Below, piece after piece: positions 1-8,166 of a stretch of 64,000 bases of DNA. The notes under the pieces are model-generated. The model worked only from the letters and a program-made list of their open reading frames with translations. It did no database searches and was not told the origin of the DNA. Position 1 is the first letter of the stretch. Every line of letters starts with the position of its first letter. The DNA is taken from assembly GCA_017464085.1 (NCBI GenBank), contig JAFUEE010000156.1, forward strand, positions 1 to 64,000, read 5' to 3'. The position numbers were made by a program, and so were the translations under genes. Origin of the DNA: Pseudomonadota bacterium (GTDB lineage: Bacteria > Myxococcota_A > Bradymonadia > UBA4248).

Positions 1-117
1 ATGCGTGAAATTCTGAATTGGATACGTATTAATTTGTTCTCAAACGAAATTCTCGACGATTACCTCATACCTAAGATGACTGAACCTATTGTGAATCCTC
101 AGCTTGCGCTGTTCTGA
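1..117 (+). other. Unrecognised 38-codon open frame at the window edge
   Basis: A reading frame open from base 1 ends at a TGA at 115-117 and overlaps the TTG start of the next gene. It begins with ATG at base 1, but because the window starts there it may be the tail of a longer gene. The peptide ends in NPQLALF and matches nothing I recognise. It could be a remnant of the methyltransferase whose C-terminal part lies downstream, or an unrelated gene end. Confidence 0.25.
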
Positions 118-391
118 AAAGTTGTGGGACAGCAGTGGTTTAACCTCTCAAATGAGAAGGGCAGCCGTATCAATACCATCTAATATCGCAGAGGGATATT
201 CAAGACATTCAGTTGGGGCTTACAGACAATTTTTGCTAATTTCTCTAGGATCAAAGTCAGAGCTTGAAACACAATTGCTTCTATGTAAAGAAATTGGGTA
301 TTTACATGAAAAAGATATAAACTTAGTACTTTCTCTTCTCAATGAAGTGGGAAAGATGTTAAATTCAATCATTAAAAAGTTGGAACCTTGA
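104..391 (+). CDS. Four helix bundle protein (23S rRNA IVS-type), N-terminally shortened
   Basis: The family signature GLTSQMRRAAVSIPSNIAEG is intact from about residue 12, followed by the conserved YRQFL and SELETQLLL helices. Family members are usually about 115-125 residues and carry some 25 more residues before GLTSQ; here the frame opens only with a TTG and a short unrelated lead (RCSEKLWDSS), so the N-terminus looks replaced or lost. Proteins of this family are related to those encoded in 23S rRNA intervening sequences and to Avd of diversity-generating retroelements; their function outside those settings is unclear. No reverse transcriptase is nearby. The gene ends two bases before a TGCCTAC-type repeat tract (395-431) and sits where the N-terminal half of the downstream methyltransferase would be expected, so it may be part of the insertion that broke that gene. 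Confidence 0.75.
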   Translation: MRCSEKLWDSSGLTSQMRRAAVSIPSNIAEGYSRHSVGAYRQFLLISLGSKSELETQLLLCKEIGYLHEKDINLVLSLLNEVGKMLNSIIKKLEP

Positions 392-392
392 T

Positions 393-1757
393 ATGGCTAA
401 TCTACTGCCTACTGCCTATTGCCTACTGCCTTTTATGGTGTCACAAGATATAAATGTATTTCACAAAGCCATTGATGTGCTACTGGCTACATTCGACTGG
501 AGCAAGATATCGCCCGCTATTTTTGGCTCCATGTTCCAAGGAATTATGGATCCGGAAGAAAGGCGAGAGATCGGTGCGCATTATACAAGCGAAGAGAATA
601 TCTTGAAGGTCATCAATCCGCTGTTCATGGATGACCTGTGGGCTGAGTTTGAACGTGTGAAAGCAACGCCCAAGAAGCTCGAAGCATTTCATGAAAAGAT
701 TGCAAACCTGCGCATTCTCGATCCGGCATGCGGTTGCGGCAACTTCCTGATTACAACTTATAAAGCGCTTCGCCGCCTTGAGCTTGAAATCATCAAGATG
801 AAATACCCGTCGCGTCAGCGATTACTGGATGTTTCGCCGTTGATCAAAGTCAGCATTGACCAGTTCTATGGCATAGAGATTCTGGATTTTCCATGTGAAG
901 TTGCGCGAACGGGCATGTGGCTGATCGAGCACTTGATGAACCGCGAAGTCGGTGAATGGTTCGGCATGGCTTATGCGGATTTGCCGCTGAAAAGAAGCGC
1001 GCATATTTATCATACAAATGCTTTGAGAGTGGACTGGCAAGAATTATTGAGGGATGATGATAAATATACCGCGGATTTACGATTTGACTATATTGTTGGT
1101 AATCCGCCGTATGTTGGTAAAAAAGAACAAAAAACTCATCAAAAAGATGATATCAGGTATGTCTTGGGCCAATCGTGGAAAAACGCAGGGAATCTTGATT
1201 ATGTCACTGCTTGGTATAAAAAAGCGTTTGACATGATGGAATTTGCGCCACGTTTACGAGCGGGATTTGTTTCCACGAATTCAATTACTCAAGGAGAACA
1301 GGTGCCAGATACTTGGATGCCTCTTTTTTCGAAAGGCATGCAATTTGATTTTGCCTACAGAACTTTTAAATGGACAAATGAAGGAAGAGGAAAGGCTGCG
1401 GTTCATTGTGTAATTATTGGGTTTTCCAAAAGAGGCAATGATTTAGTCAAAGAAAAAGTGATTTACAATTCCGATGGCAAACGCATGGTTGTAAATAGAA
1501 TTAATCCATATCTTGTAGATGCTGATACTATTTTTATTTCTACACGCAAAAAAGTTCTTAATAATGCACCTGTCATGAAGTATGGTAGTATGCCGATAGA
1601 TAACGGAAACCTTATTATTGAAACAATAGATGATTATAATGAAATAATTAATGAAGATTCAGAAAATGCTCAGATGATGAGGAAATATATTGGAGGGGAT
1701 GAACTCTTAAATAACTATCATAGATGGTGCCTTTGGTTGGTATTTCACCAGCTGTGA
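393..1757 (+). pseudogene. MmeI-like class I DNA N6-adenine methyltransferase, broken (part 1)
   Basis: This is the central catalytic part of a large (normally about 900-1000 residues) MmeI/COG1002-type methyltransferase. Visible motifs are FDWSKISPAIFG and GAHYTSEENILK in the family-specific lead, LDPACGCGNFL (SAM-binding motif I), and GNPPY (motif IV, adenine N6 methylation). The first residues (to about 14) come from the TGCCTAC repeat tract; homology begins near HKAIDVLL, so some 300 residues of normal N-terminus are missing. The frame runs out at RWCLWLVFHQL; the expected continuation LWLVGISPA is in another frame immediately downstream. The break falls on TTGGTTGG at 1733-1740, where one more TTGG unit would restore the frame. 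The gene is AT-rich compared with the core genes further on, which fits horizontal acquisition. It is probably inactive as it stands. Confidence 0.85.
395..431 (+). repeat. TGCCTAC/TGCCTAT heptamer repeat tract
   Basis: Four imperfect direct copies of TACTGCC/TATTGCC lie directly after the four-helix-bundle gene. They are translated as an artificial LLPTAYCLLP lead on the methyltransferase frame. A second copy of the same tract lies at about 50148-50174 in this window. Confidence 0.7.
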
Positions 1758-2440
1758 TATCAAAATCAAAACTTATAATGAACAGGATTAAGAATAACAA
1801 AGATTATCGAATACACAGTTCTAGACTACAAACTCAAAAATTAGCATGTACACCTGGTTTGTTTGGTGAAATCAGACAGCCAGAAGGTCAGATGTTAGTC
1901 ATTCCAAAGGTATCATCCGAAACAAGAGACTACCTTCCAATAGCGTTTGTTTCAGCGGACATTATTGTTAATGGAAGTGCCTTAATCATACCAGATGCCA
2001 CTACATATCATTTGGGTATTCTATCATCATCCATACACATGGCTTGGATGCGAGCTGTTTGCGGACGAATGAAAAGTGATTATCAATATTCAAAAGATAT
2101 TGTATATAATAACTTTCCGTGGCCAGACCTGAGTGGGAAGTGTGGCGTGGGAAGTGGAAAGATTAAAGCTAAAGAAACCCAAGAGGATTATCAAAAGCGC
2201 CTGGAAGCCAAGATTAGCCTGTGTGCCGAAGAAATACTACGAACAAGAAATTTATATTCTGACTGCTCATTGGCACAATTGTATAATCCTTTGACCATGC
2301 CCTCAGATTTGCTCAAGGCTCACAAAGCGCTCGACAAGGCTGTGATGGAGATTTATGGCTATGCTCCAGAAATGAGTGAACCAGAAATCGTAGCGGATTT
2401 GATGGTGCGGTATCAGAAGCTGGTGGAAGCGGATGGCTAG
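1724..2440 (+). pseudogene. MmeI-like DNA methyltransferase, broken (part 2, C-terminal target-recognition region)
   Basis: This frame continues the preceding methyltransferase after the frameshift; homology starts at VGISPAVI (about base 1737). It carries the typical TPGLFGEIRQP, SSETRDYLPI and HMAWMRAVCGRMKSDYQYS stretches followed by NNFPWP, which mark the C-terminal and target-recognition part of MmeI-like enzymes. The end (YQKLVEADG) resembles a natural C-terminus. The annotated ATG at 1724 is not a real start: these codons belong to the same gene as the preceding entry. No partner restriction subunit is visible in the window; in this family restriction and modification usually sit in one polypeptide. 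Confidence 0.85.
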
Positions 2441-2449
2441 TAATCCAAA

Positions 2450-2477
2450 GCGGCGTATCGGCTTTGCCGATAGCCGC
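2450..2477 (+). repeat. Hairpin repeat, TAT/ATA frame
   Basis: GCGGC, unpaired G, TATCGGC, loop TTT, GCCGATA, GCCGC. This is a member of the dispersed hairpin family described in the findings (form A: unpaired G before TAT). Confidence 0.8.
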
Positions 2478-2600
2478 GCCCGATGTAAAGACGTTCGGTC
2501 GAACGTCTCTTGCGCGCCGTATGCGCAGCATGGACGCGCATCAGCGCCCCGACGGGGCGCTATCTAGGTTACCGGGGGCATCATCGATGCCCTAGGTGCC

Positions 2601-2631
2601 GCGCGCCGTATGCCGTCAGGCATAGGCGCGC
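2601..2631 (+). repeat. Hairpin repeat, TAT/ATA frame
   Basis: GCGCGCC, unpaired G, TATGCC, loop GTCA, GGCATA, GGCGCGC. Form A. It ends four bases before the start of the truncated GLUG frame. Between this and the previous copy lie two further small palindromes (ACGTTC/GAACGT near 2491 and GCGCCCC/GGGGCGC near 2544). Confidence 0.8.
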
Positions 2632-2634
2632 CAC

Positions 2635-3645
2635 ATGTGCGGCCTGATCGGCAAAGCGACCAAATCAATCGTCAAAGACAGCTATGCAACGGGCAAAGTT
2701 ACCGGCAACGGCGTATGGGGCTTTGGCGGCCTGATCGGCTACAGCGGCGGCACGACAGTCGACAAATGCCATGCATCCGGCGAAGTCTTTTCCTCGACAG
2801 GCTGGGAAGCTGGCGGTCTCGGCGGCCGTTTTGAAGACGGCACCATCACCAGCCGCCGCGCGTCAGGCAATGTGACCGGCACGGAGCGCGTGGGCGGCCT
2901 TGTCGGCTGGCTAGGCACCTATGATACAGAAGTGAAGCAGTCGCATGCGACAGGCAATGTCCGAGCCACAAAAGGCTCCAACGCAGGCGGCCTTGTCGGC
3001 TGGGTCCAGAATTCCATCCTCACCTCATGCAGCGCGACAGGCAATGTCGACGGCAATTCCAATGTCGGCGGCCTCGTCGGATTGATGGACAACGGCAGCA
3101 TCTCCAAGAGCGAAGCATTTGGCAATGCATCCATATTGAATTCGGGCACTTCTGCCAACGGCGCAGCTGTCGGCGGCCTTGCAGGAAGCGTCAGAAATTA
3201 TTCCTCCGTCATGTTCAGCATGGCAGCCGGCGATGCCAAAGGCTCAGACGGCGGCGCTCTGATCGGATATATTTCCGGAAACATTCATAATCTGCGCGAA
3301 GTATACGCCACAGGCAAAGTCTCTGGAGACCATAATATCGGCAAAATGATCGGCCGCATCGACCCGGAAAACAAGACCTCCGTGCTGTTCAAAAATTCCT
3401 ATTACTGGAAAGAATCTTTAGATGGCGAAGCTCAGACGATCGGCAGCGGCACTGCCAGCGATGCATCCGTGCTCAATGCATTTACCTATATCGACAATGA
3501 AGCTTATGTCGATCAAGCCCAAAGGCTCTTCAACGCGCTTGGTGCCAACTGGAGTTCTGCCGTCTGCACGCTTCCCGGCGGCCCGAAAGCCACGGTCACC
3601 CTTCCGGTCATGAAGAATATCGACATCGCATTTTGCCAGAAGTAA
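2635..3645 (+). CDS. GLUG-motif repeat protein, probably 5'-truncated
   Basis: The 336-residue product consists of tandem GLUG-type repeats (VGGLVGW, SYATGKV, ATGNVR, SATGNVDGNSNVGGLVG) and ends in a region with YYWKESLDG and a final Cys (IAFCQK). This closely resembles the C-terminal architecture of the 1504-residue lipoprotein at 15051-19565. GLUG repeats occur in secreted adhesin-like proteins. The product has no signal peptide, no lipobox and no N-terminal domain; it opens directly inside a repeat (MCGLIGKA) just after a hairpin repeat, and there is no clear ribosome binding site. I infer a remnant of a larger surface lipoprotein gene whose 5' part was lost, though a start from an upstream fusion cannot be excluded. 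Confidence 0.7.
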   Translation: MCGLIGKATKSIVKDSYATGKVTGNGVWGFGGLIGYSGGTTVDKCHASGEVFSSTGWEAGGLGGRFEDGTITSRRASGNVTGTERVGGLVGWLGTYDTEVKQSHATGNVRATKGSNAGGLVGWVQNSILTSCSATGNVDGNSNVGGLVGLMDNGSISKSEAFGNASILNSGTSANGAAVGGLAGSVRNYSSVMFSMAAGDAKGSDGGALIGYISGNIHNLREVYATGKVSGDHNIGKMIGRIDPENKTSVLFKNSYYWKESLDGEAQTIGSGTASDASVLNAFTYIDNEAYVDQAQRLFNALGANWSSAVCTLPGGPKATVTLPVMKNIDIAFCQK

Positions 3646-3655
3646 TGATCCCGAT

Positions 3656-3684
3656 GCGCGCCTATGCCTGCGGCATACGGCGCG
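3656..3684 (+). repeat. Hairpin repeat, copy 1 of a 77-bp-spaced duplication
   Basis: GCGCGCC, TATGCC, loop TGC, GGCATA, unpaired C, GGCGCG (form B). Bases 3656-3716 are repeated exactly at 3733-3793. Confidence 0.8.
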
Positions 3685-3689
3685 TCTGG

Positions 3690-3715
3690 CGCGCGGCTAT
3701 TGCATACGCCGCGCG
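3690..3715 (+). repeat. Hairpin repeat, TAT/ATA frame
   Basis: CGCGCGGC, TAT, loop TGC, ATA, unpaired C, GCCGCGCG (form B). It is the second hairpin of the duplicated 61-bp unit. Confidence 0.8.
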
Positions 3716-3732
3716 GTGTCATAATCAGTTGG

Positions 3733-3761
3733 GCGCGCCTATGCCTGCGGCATACGGCGCG
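3733..3761 (+). repeat. Hairpin repeat, copy 2 of the duplication
   Basis: Identical to 3656-3684 and 77 bp downstream of it; form B. Confidence 0.8.
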
Positions 3762-3766
3762 TCTGG

Positions 3767-3792
3767 CGCGCGGCTATTGCATACGCCGCGCG
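3767..3792 (+). repeat. Hairpin repeat, TAT/ATA frame
   Basis: Identical to 3690-3715 and 77 bp downstream of it; form B. The 303-base gap between the GLUG gene and the next gene is largely made of these hairpins; I see no gene in it. Confidence 0.8.
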
Positions 3793-3948
3793 GCATTACC
3801 TGTATTTCTGCGTTGATCGCCCCGCCTGGCGAGTTTTTATGAAACACATCGTCCCAAATCTTTAGGATACGCACCACCTTGCAAATATGATAGAAGCGTG
3901 CGGCTTCCCAGTGAGGCCGTCCCGAACGCTCTCCACGAGAGGTTTTCC

Positions 3949-4455
3949 ATGCTTCGAATGACAGAAAAAGAGATCCTGGCCCGCGACAACATGCACATGT
4001 TTCAGTATTCGCTGAATATCGCAGGCATCAAGACGATGGATTTTGGCGTCGTCTTCCTGCTCTGTATCGCCGTGGTCATCTATCCATTTACGCACTTTGA
4101 CCCGCCGATCTGGATGGCGGCGCCCGTCGTGCTTGCAGCCGGCGCGTTCATCGTCCTGTTCTTTTCTCAGAAATGGCGCAGGTTCGCCAAAAAGGCATTT
4201 GTGGCATACGATGAGGAATATCTTTTTGTGTGCAACGGCGAATCGGATGCCGCCGCCATATCCTGGGACGCGCTGACGCTTGACAATACCGGGCTGAAAG
4301 ATCCGAAAGCAGGCTCCAATCTCTTGCTCACGATAGAAAACAACAAAATCCCGCTCAGGCTATATACGAGCATCGTATGCATCCGTGAATTCGAGACGAT
4401 ATTATATACGGTTCTTGAGCACATTCAGAAGAATGAGAAGAAAGGCTCCGCTTGA
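3949..4455 (+). CDS. Two-TM membrane protein of unknown function with a possible PH-like C-terminus
   Basis: The frame is open from 3898, but the ATG at 3949 (MLRMTEKEIL) is preced by GAGAGG at a good distance and is taken as the start, giving 168 residues. Two hydrophobic helices (FGVVFLLCIAVVIYPF and VVLAAGAFIVLFF) form a hairpin at about residues 30-80, followed by a basic stretch (QKWRRFAKK) and a soluble domain of alternating strands (YLFVCNGESDAAAISWDALT, LLLTIENNKIPLRLYT) ending in a helix. This layout resembles YcxB-like or bacterial PH-domain membrane proteins, but I see no decisive motif. It converges with the minus-strand lipoprotein gene and has no obvious operon partner. Confidence 0.6.
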   Translation: MLRMTEKEILARDNMHMFQYSLNIAGIKTMDFGVVFLLCIAVVIYPFTHFDPPIWMAAPVVLAAGAFIVLFFSQKWRRFAKKAFVAYDEEYLFVCNGESDAAAISWDALTLDNTGLKDPKAGSNLLLTIENNKIPLRLYTSIVCIREFETILYTVLEHIQKNEKKGSA

Positions 4456-4560
4456 CCGCTTTTGAACTCAGGCATCGGCCATAGGGGATGATTTTCAGGA
4501 TCCTCGGAGATCTGCGTGCTTTCATTCGGGTTCCGCGCGCATCGAGCCCCGAACGAAGCC

Positions 4561-4584
4561 GTGCCGTATGCACAGCATAGGCAC
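4561..4584 (+). repeat. Hairpin repeat, TAT/ATA frame
   Basis: GTGCC, unpaired G, TATGC, loop ACA, GCATA, GGCAC (form A). It lies between two convergent genes. Confidence 0.75.
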
Positions 4585-4592
4585 GGCCGCGC

Positions 4593-4618
4593 GGCGTATT
4601 GGCCAAAGGCCAATAGCC
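4593..4618 (+). repeat. Hairpin repeat, TAT/ATA frame
   Basis: GGC, unpaired G, TATTGGCC, loop AAA, GGCCAATA, GCC (form A). It is the second of a same-direction pair and lies just past the stop codon of the minus-strand lipoprotein. Confidence 0.8.
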
Positions 4619-4631
4619 GGCGCCACAAATT

Positions 4632-7064
4632 CTAATCACTGGAAACGAGATCGTCCCGGTCGCGCGGGGAGAGCTTGTGGTTTCCGAAGTCATAGACCAA
4701 TATCCCCGAAATATGTTCAAACCTGCTGTCCTGCGCGGGCGCCGGGGAGATGCGCCAGATAAAGTCATCGAGATAGATATTGCCGGAAGCAGAATCGAGG
4801 ACCGGATACATGCCAAAACTGGCTTGGGAATCGTGAGCCTGAACGACCGGGCTGTCAATTCTGACGAGCACGCCTGTGAATTCTTCGGCCTTTGCCCCAT
4901 TGGTCGCGATATCCGCCGCATGCATGACAACGGGCTCGACGGCAGGATTATGACTGCTCAAAACCGTCACAGCGGCGCGCGAAAGCTGGTTCATGCCACC
5001 GAAACGCGCGGGATCCGCCTGGACGCTCACTTGGTCATCGCGGCTGACGCTTGCCGACGACGCCACATAAATGCCCGTCCAGGACGCATCTTCCGCCCCG
5101 GCAGTCTGCATAAAGAAACCGTGCGCGGATACAGCCGTCACTCTCCCTTCCACGCGGATTTCCTCCCCAAGACGGCAGGAAACGCGATTGCCGCAGCCGC
5201 TGAGGATCATCTGATTTGCCTCGCGGATCGTCGTCAATTTTTCAATGGGACAGCGTTCCCCATCGGGGTTCGCGAGCATCGGGCAGGCATCGCAGGCATC
5301 GCCGAGGCCGTCCCCGTCCGCATCGGCCTGATCGGGGTTGGGCGCTCGCGGACAATTATCCCTGCCGTTCGAAATGCCGTCGCCGTCATAATCATTTTTA
5401 GGAATGACCGGGCAGGAGGCTGACGCAGCGTGACAGAGCGGCTCCGGGTCACAGATATCGCCGATCGTGTCTCCATCGAAATCGGCCTGCGCCGGCTCCA
5501 TCGGGCGCACGGGATTAAACATGTCCGGGCAGTTGTCCTGATCATCGGGAATGCCGTCGTGATCGCGGTCAGGCGATGCCGGGCTGTATCGCGTCGAATC
5601 GGCGGTGTCTTCCGGACGGATACGCGCCGGCAGGCAAGTCGGCTCCCCGGGCGGCACATCACAGAAAAAGAGCGGATAATCCGCATGCGCCTGCACATCC
5701 TCAAAGCGCGCCTTCGAACCGGATGCCGCCAGATCGACGCGCATCGCCACGCCGCAAACATCCACATCCGACCCCGAAATCATCAGGTCGCGCATGCCAT
5801 AGACCGGGCGGCCTTCGAGCATGACCATCAGGACATCTTTATTTTCCGCATCGATGACAGAACGATAAGGCGACACGCCCGGAGCGCCGCGATAAACCAC
5901 GATATCCGCGAGTGCGCCCGTGCCGATATGGCCGAGTTCCTTTTCAATGCCAAATGCGCGCGCCGTATTGTATGTCGGCATCATCCAGAGCTGCCGGTCA
6001 GAGAAATAGCCATCCAGATAATCGCGGTTGTAGGAATCGGCGCATTTGAGCTCGCGAAGCATCGTCGCGGAGCCGGAATAAATCCAGTCCGTGCCCATGC
6101 CTATGGTCACGCCCATTCTGTCGAGCATCGGCACAGGCGTCGTATTGCCGTACAGGGAAAGGTTCGTCCGGGGCGACCAGATGAGCTTGACATCATTCCG
6201 AGCCATCTTGGCAGCTTCTTTCGGTCCTGCTGCGATGCCATGCAATATGACCAGATTATCCCTGAAGATATCATACTCCCCTGCCCCGCTCAGGCAGACG
6301 AGCTCGTTTGCGGCCTCGCGGCTGATGCCCTCCCCCAAGTGCGGCCCGAAAGGACAGCCGTCATCTGCGTTGACGACGCTCTCATGATAGGCGTAATCGC
6401 AGGAATCCGCTTTCATGGTCCCATCTGTATCGCCGAGAGGAAATGTCTGATAGACGGCCTGGACCCCAGCGATCTTTTGAGAATCGATATTGCGCGCCAG
6501 TCCGGAAATCATGCCGGAACCAAAGATGGATGTCGTTCCAGAAAGCAGCGCGCGGACCTCGACAGCCTCGTTATGCGATGTTTTCGGGCCATTGACTTTG
6601 GCATGCCCGTTGAGGCCCTTGCGCCACTCATTGCGGTGCGCATAGCGTTCATCGCCCCAGTCTGCCGGCGCTGCATTTGAGTACATCAGGTGGTCATGCC
6701 CATTGACAAATCCCGGGCTGATGACGGCCCCTGGACAGGTTATCACCGTGGCCGCGGAGAGTTCCGGATCGCACCCGACATAGGAGATGCGGCCATTTTC
6801 GATGACGACCGAGCCATTCTTATAAATTCTGTCGAGCGCAAGCACATCGCCGCGAAGGACAGTGCGCGCCCCATCGCCACTGCGCATGCAGAGATCAGAC
6901 GCTTCGAGCGGCGCACATGCGACGACTTCAGGCGAGCCTGAATCCGACGGCGCTTCATCCGCAGCCGAGCGCGGCGAAGCTTCAGGCCGTGACATACAGG
7001 AGGCAAGACCAACTGCAAGCGAGAGAATACATAAAAGACGAACGGCCCTTGCTGTCATATTCAC
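4632..7064 (-). CDS. Amidohydrolase-family lipoprotein with thrombospondin type 3 repeats and OB-like C-terminus
   Basis: The 810-residue product starts with a signal sequence ending in a lipobox (GLASC, Cys about 23), so it is likely a lipoprotein. Residues about 65-440 form a metal-dependent amidohydrolase: GHDH metal ligands at about 122-125, a histidine in ILHGIAAG, and an Asp in GMGTDW; this is the layout of the cytosine-deaminase/imidazolonepropionase-like group. Residues about 495-600 contain Ca-binding thrombospondin type 3 repeats (DRDHDGIPDDQDNCP, DYDGDGISNGRDNCP, DADGDGLGDACDACP). The last 200 residues include an OB-like segment (IRVEGRVTAV). Substrate unknown. It is the last gene of a minus-strand run, 13 bases after the glycosyltransferase. 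An amidohydrolase tethered in the envelope by TSP3 repeats is uncommon; the enzymatic call is firm, the substrate is not. Confidence 0.85.
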   Translation of the reverse strand: MNMTARAVRLLCILSLAVGLASCMSRPEASPRSAADEAPSDSGSPEVVACAPLEASDLCMRSGDGARTVLRGDVLALDRIYKNGSVVIENGRISYVGCDPELSAATVITCPGAVISPGFVNGHDHLMYSNAAPADWGDERYAHRNEWRKGLNGHAKVNGPKTSHNEAVEVRALLSGTTSIFGSGMISGLARNIDSQKIAGVQAVYQTFPLGDTDGTMKADSCDYAYHESVVNADDGCPFGPHLGEGISREAANELVCLSGAGEYDIFRDNLVILHGIAAGPKEAAKMARNDVKLIWSPRTNLSLYGNTTPVPMLDRMGVTIGMGTDWIYSGSATMLRELKCADSYNRDYLDGYFSDRQLWMMPTYNTARAFGIEKELGHIGTGALADIVVYRGAPGVSPYRSVIDAENKDVLMVMLEGRPVYGMRDLMISGSDVDVCGVAMRVDLAASGSKARFEDVQAHADYPLFFCDVPPGEPTCLPARIRPEDTADSTRYSPASPDRDHDGIPDDQDNCPDMFNPVRPMEPAQADFDGDTIGDICDPEPLCHAASASCPVIPKNDYDGDGISNGRDNCPRAPNPDQADADGDGLGDACDACPMLANPDGERCPIEKLTTIREANQMILSGCGNRVSCRLGEEIRVEGRVTAVSAHGFFMQTAGAEDASWTGIYVASSASVSRDDQVSVQADPARFGGMNQLSRAAVTVLSSHNPAVEPVVMHAADIATNGAKAEEFTGVLVRIDSPVVQAHDSQASFGMYPVLDSASGNIYLDDFIWRISPAPAQDSRFEHISGILVYDFGNHKLSPRDRDDLVSSD

Positions 7065-7077
7065 AAACCACCCAAGG

Positions 7078-8166
7078 TTATTCAGTGAGGATTCGAAGCA
7101 TGGATTCGATATGTTTTTCTGGCGTGAACCGAGACTGCGCGACTTTCAGATTGGCATCCCCCATCGAGCGCCTGCACTCGGGATCAGCCTCCAGAGCAGC
7201 CAGGACTTCGACAATCTGTTCCGCATCGCCCGGGGAGACATACCGCACCCCGGTCTCATCGTCAGAAAAGATTTCGGGAATGCCGCCCACCCGAGTCGTG
7301 ACGACCGGCAAAGATTCAAACATCGCCTCAAGGATGCTCAGCGGCTGTCCTTCATATTCAGAAGGGAGAATAAAGACATCCGCATCCTGATAAACGCGAT
7401 GCTTATCCACCCCAGAGACGACGGGCAGCACAGAGACGTTTGAAAGCTCCGCAGTCCGTATGAATTCATCGATATCCACGGACTGTCCGGGGATTTTCGC
7501 GCCCACAAAAGTGAAATGAATCGGAAGCTTGCGTGCATGCGCAATCGCGGCAGCATCGAGAAGCGTCGCAAACCCTTTGGCCTTGAGGAAATTGCTCAGA
7601 AAGAGGACGTTGAATCGTTCCCGGGAGAACACACGTGGCTGCGCGCATCTGGCATGCGCAATAAAAGCCGGATCAATGCCATTATCGACAACGAAGATGC
7701 GCTTCTCCGGAAGGATGCCTTCAAACATGGCGCGAAGGGATCCGCTCAGGACGACAGCCGCCTTGAGGCGAGAGACCAGCAGACGCTCGAGCGCGCGCAA
7801 AGGCGCGGGAAGCCCGTCGAGCGCCGCGCGAAATCCAGAACCGTGCACGTGCGCCACACAGGGACGGCGGCAAACTGCCGCAGTCGCCATAAAAAACAGG
7901 TCGCGCACAAGCGCCGCCTTGCCATGCCCGAGCTGCAGATAAACCGTAAGCTCCGGAGTTCGCAGGCACAGGACCGCAAGCCTCACTTCAAGCCTGGCAA
8001 GCTGAAGGATGCGCATCCCCAACGAACAGCCGCCAATGGGTTCGGAAAGATCGAGTTCATACAAGGGGATGCCAGCTTCTCGAAGCCCGTCGCGCAGAAG
8101 CTCTGCCGCCAGGCTCTGTCCCGTGATGGGCGGCGGAAATGCCGCGATCAATGCGATTGGTTTCAT
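7078..8166 (-). CDS. Glycosyltransferase family 4 (GT-B)
   Basis: The 362-residue product has the GT4 architecture: an N-terminal Rossmann region opening with the glycine-rich AFPPPITGQS loop and a C-terminal nucleotide-sugar domain with the E-x7-E motif in EYEGQPLSILEAM followed by PVVTTRVGGIPEI. It probably transfers a sugar from an NDP-sugar to a cell-envelope glycan; the acceptor cannot be told from sequence. Its ATG overlaps the stop codon of the HU-like gene by four bases (ATGA), so the two are translationally coupled. No other glycan genes are adjacent, so it is not part of a visible capsule or LPS cluster. Confidence 0.85.
   Translation of the reverse strand: MKPIALIAAFPPPITGQSLAAELLRDGLREAGIPLYELDLSEPIGGCSLGMRILQLARLEVRLAVLCLRTPELTVYLQLGHGKAALVRDLFFMATAAVCRRPCVAHVHGSGFRAALDGLPAPLRALERLLVSRLKAAVVLSGSLRAMFEGILPEKRIFVVDNGIDPAFIAHARCAQPRVFSRERFNVLFLSNFLKAKGFATLLDAAAIAHARKLPIHFTFVGAKIPGQSVDIDEFIRTAELSNVSVLPVVSGVDKHRVYQDADVFILPSEYEGQPLSILEAMFESLPVVTTRVGGIPEIFSDDETGVRYVSPGDAEQIVEVLAALEADPECRRSMGDANLKVAQSRFTPEKHIESMLRILTE

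Noticed and set aside
104-391. Diversity-generating retroelement, because the four-helix-bundle protein resembles Avd
   Set aside because: No reverse transcriptase, template repeat or variable repeat pair is visible.
5430-6680. A 416-codon plus-strand frame opposite the amidohydrolase
   Set aside because: Arg/His/Ile-rich shadow of the GC-rich minus-strand gene with no motif.
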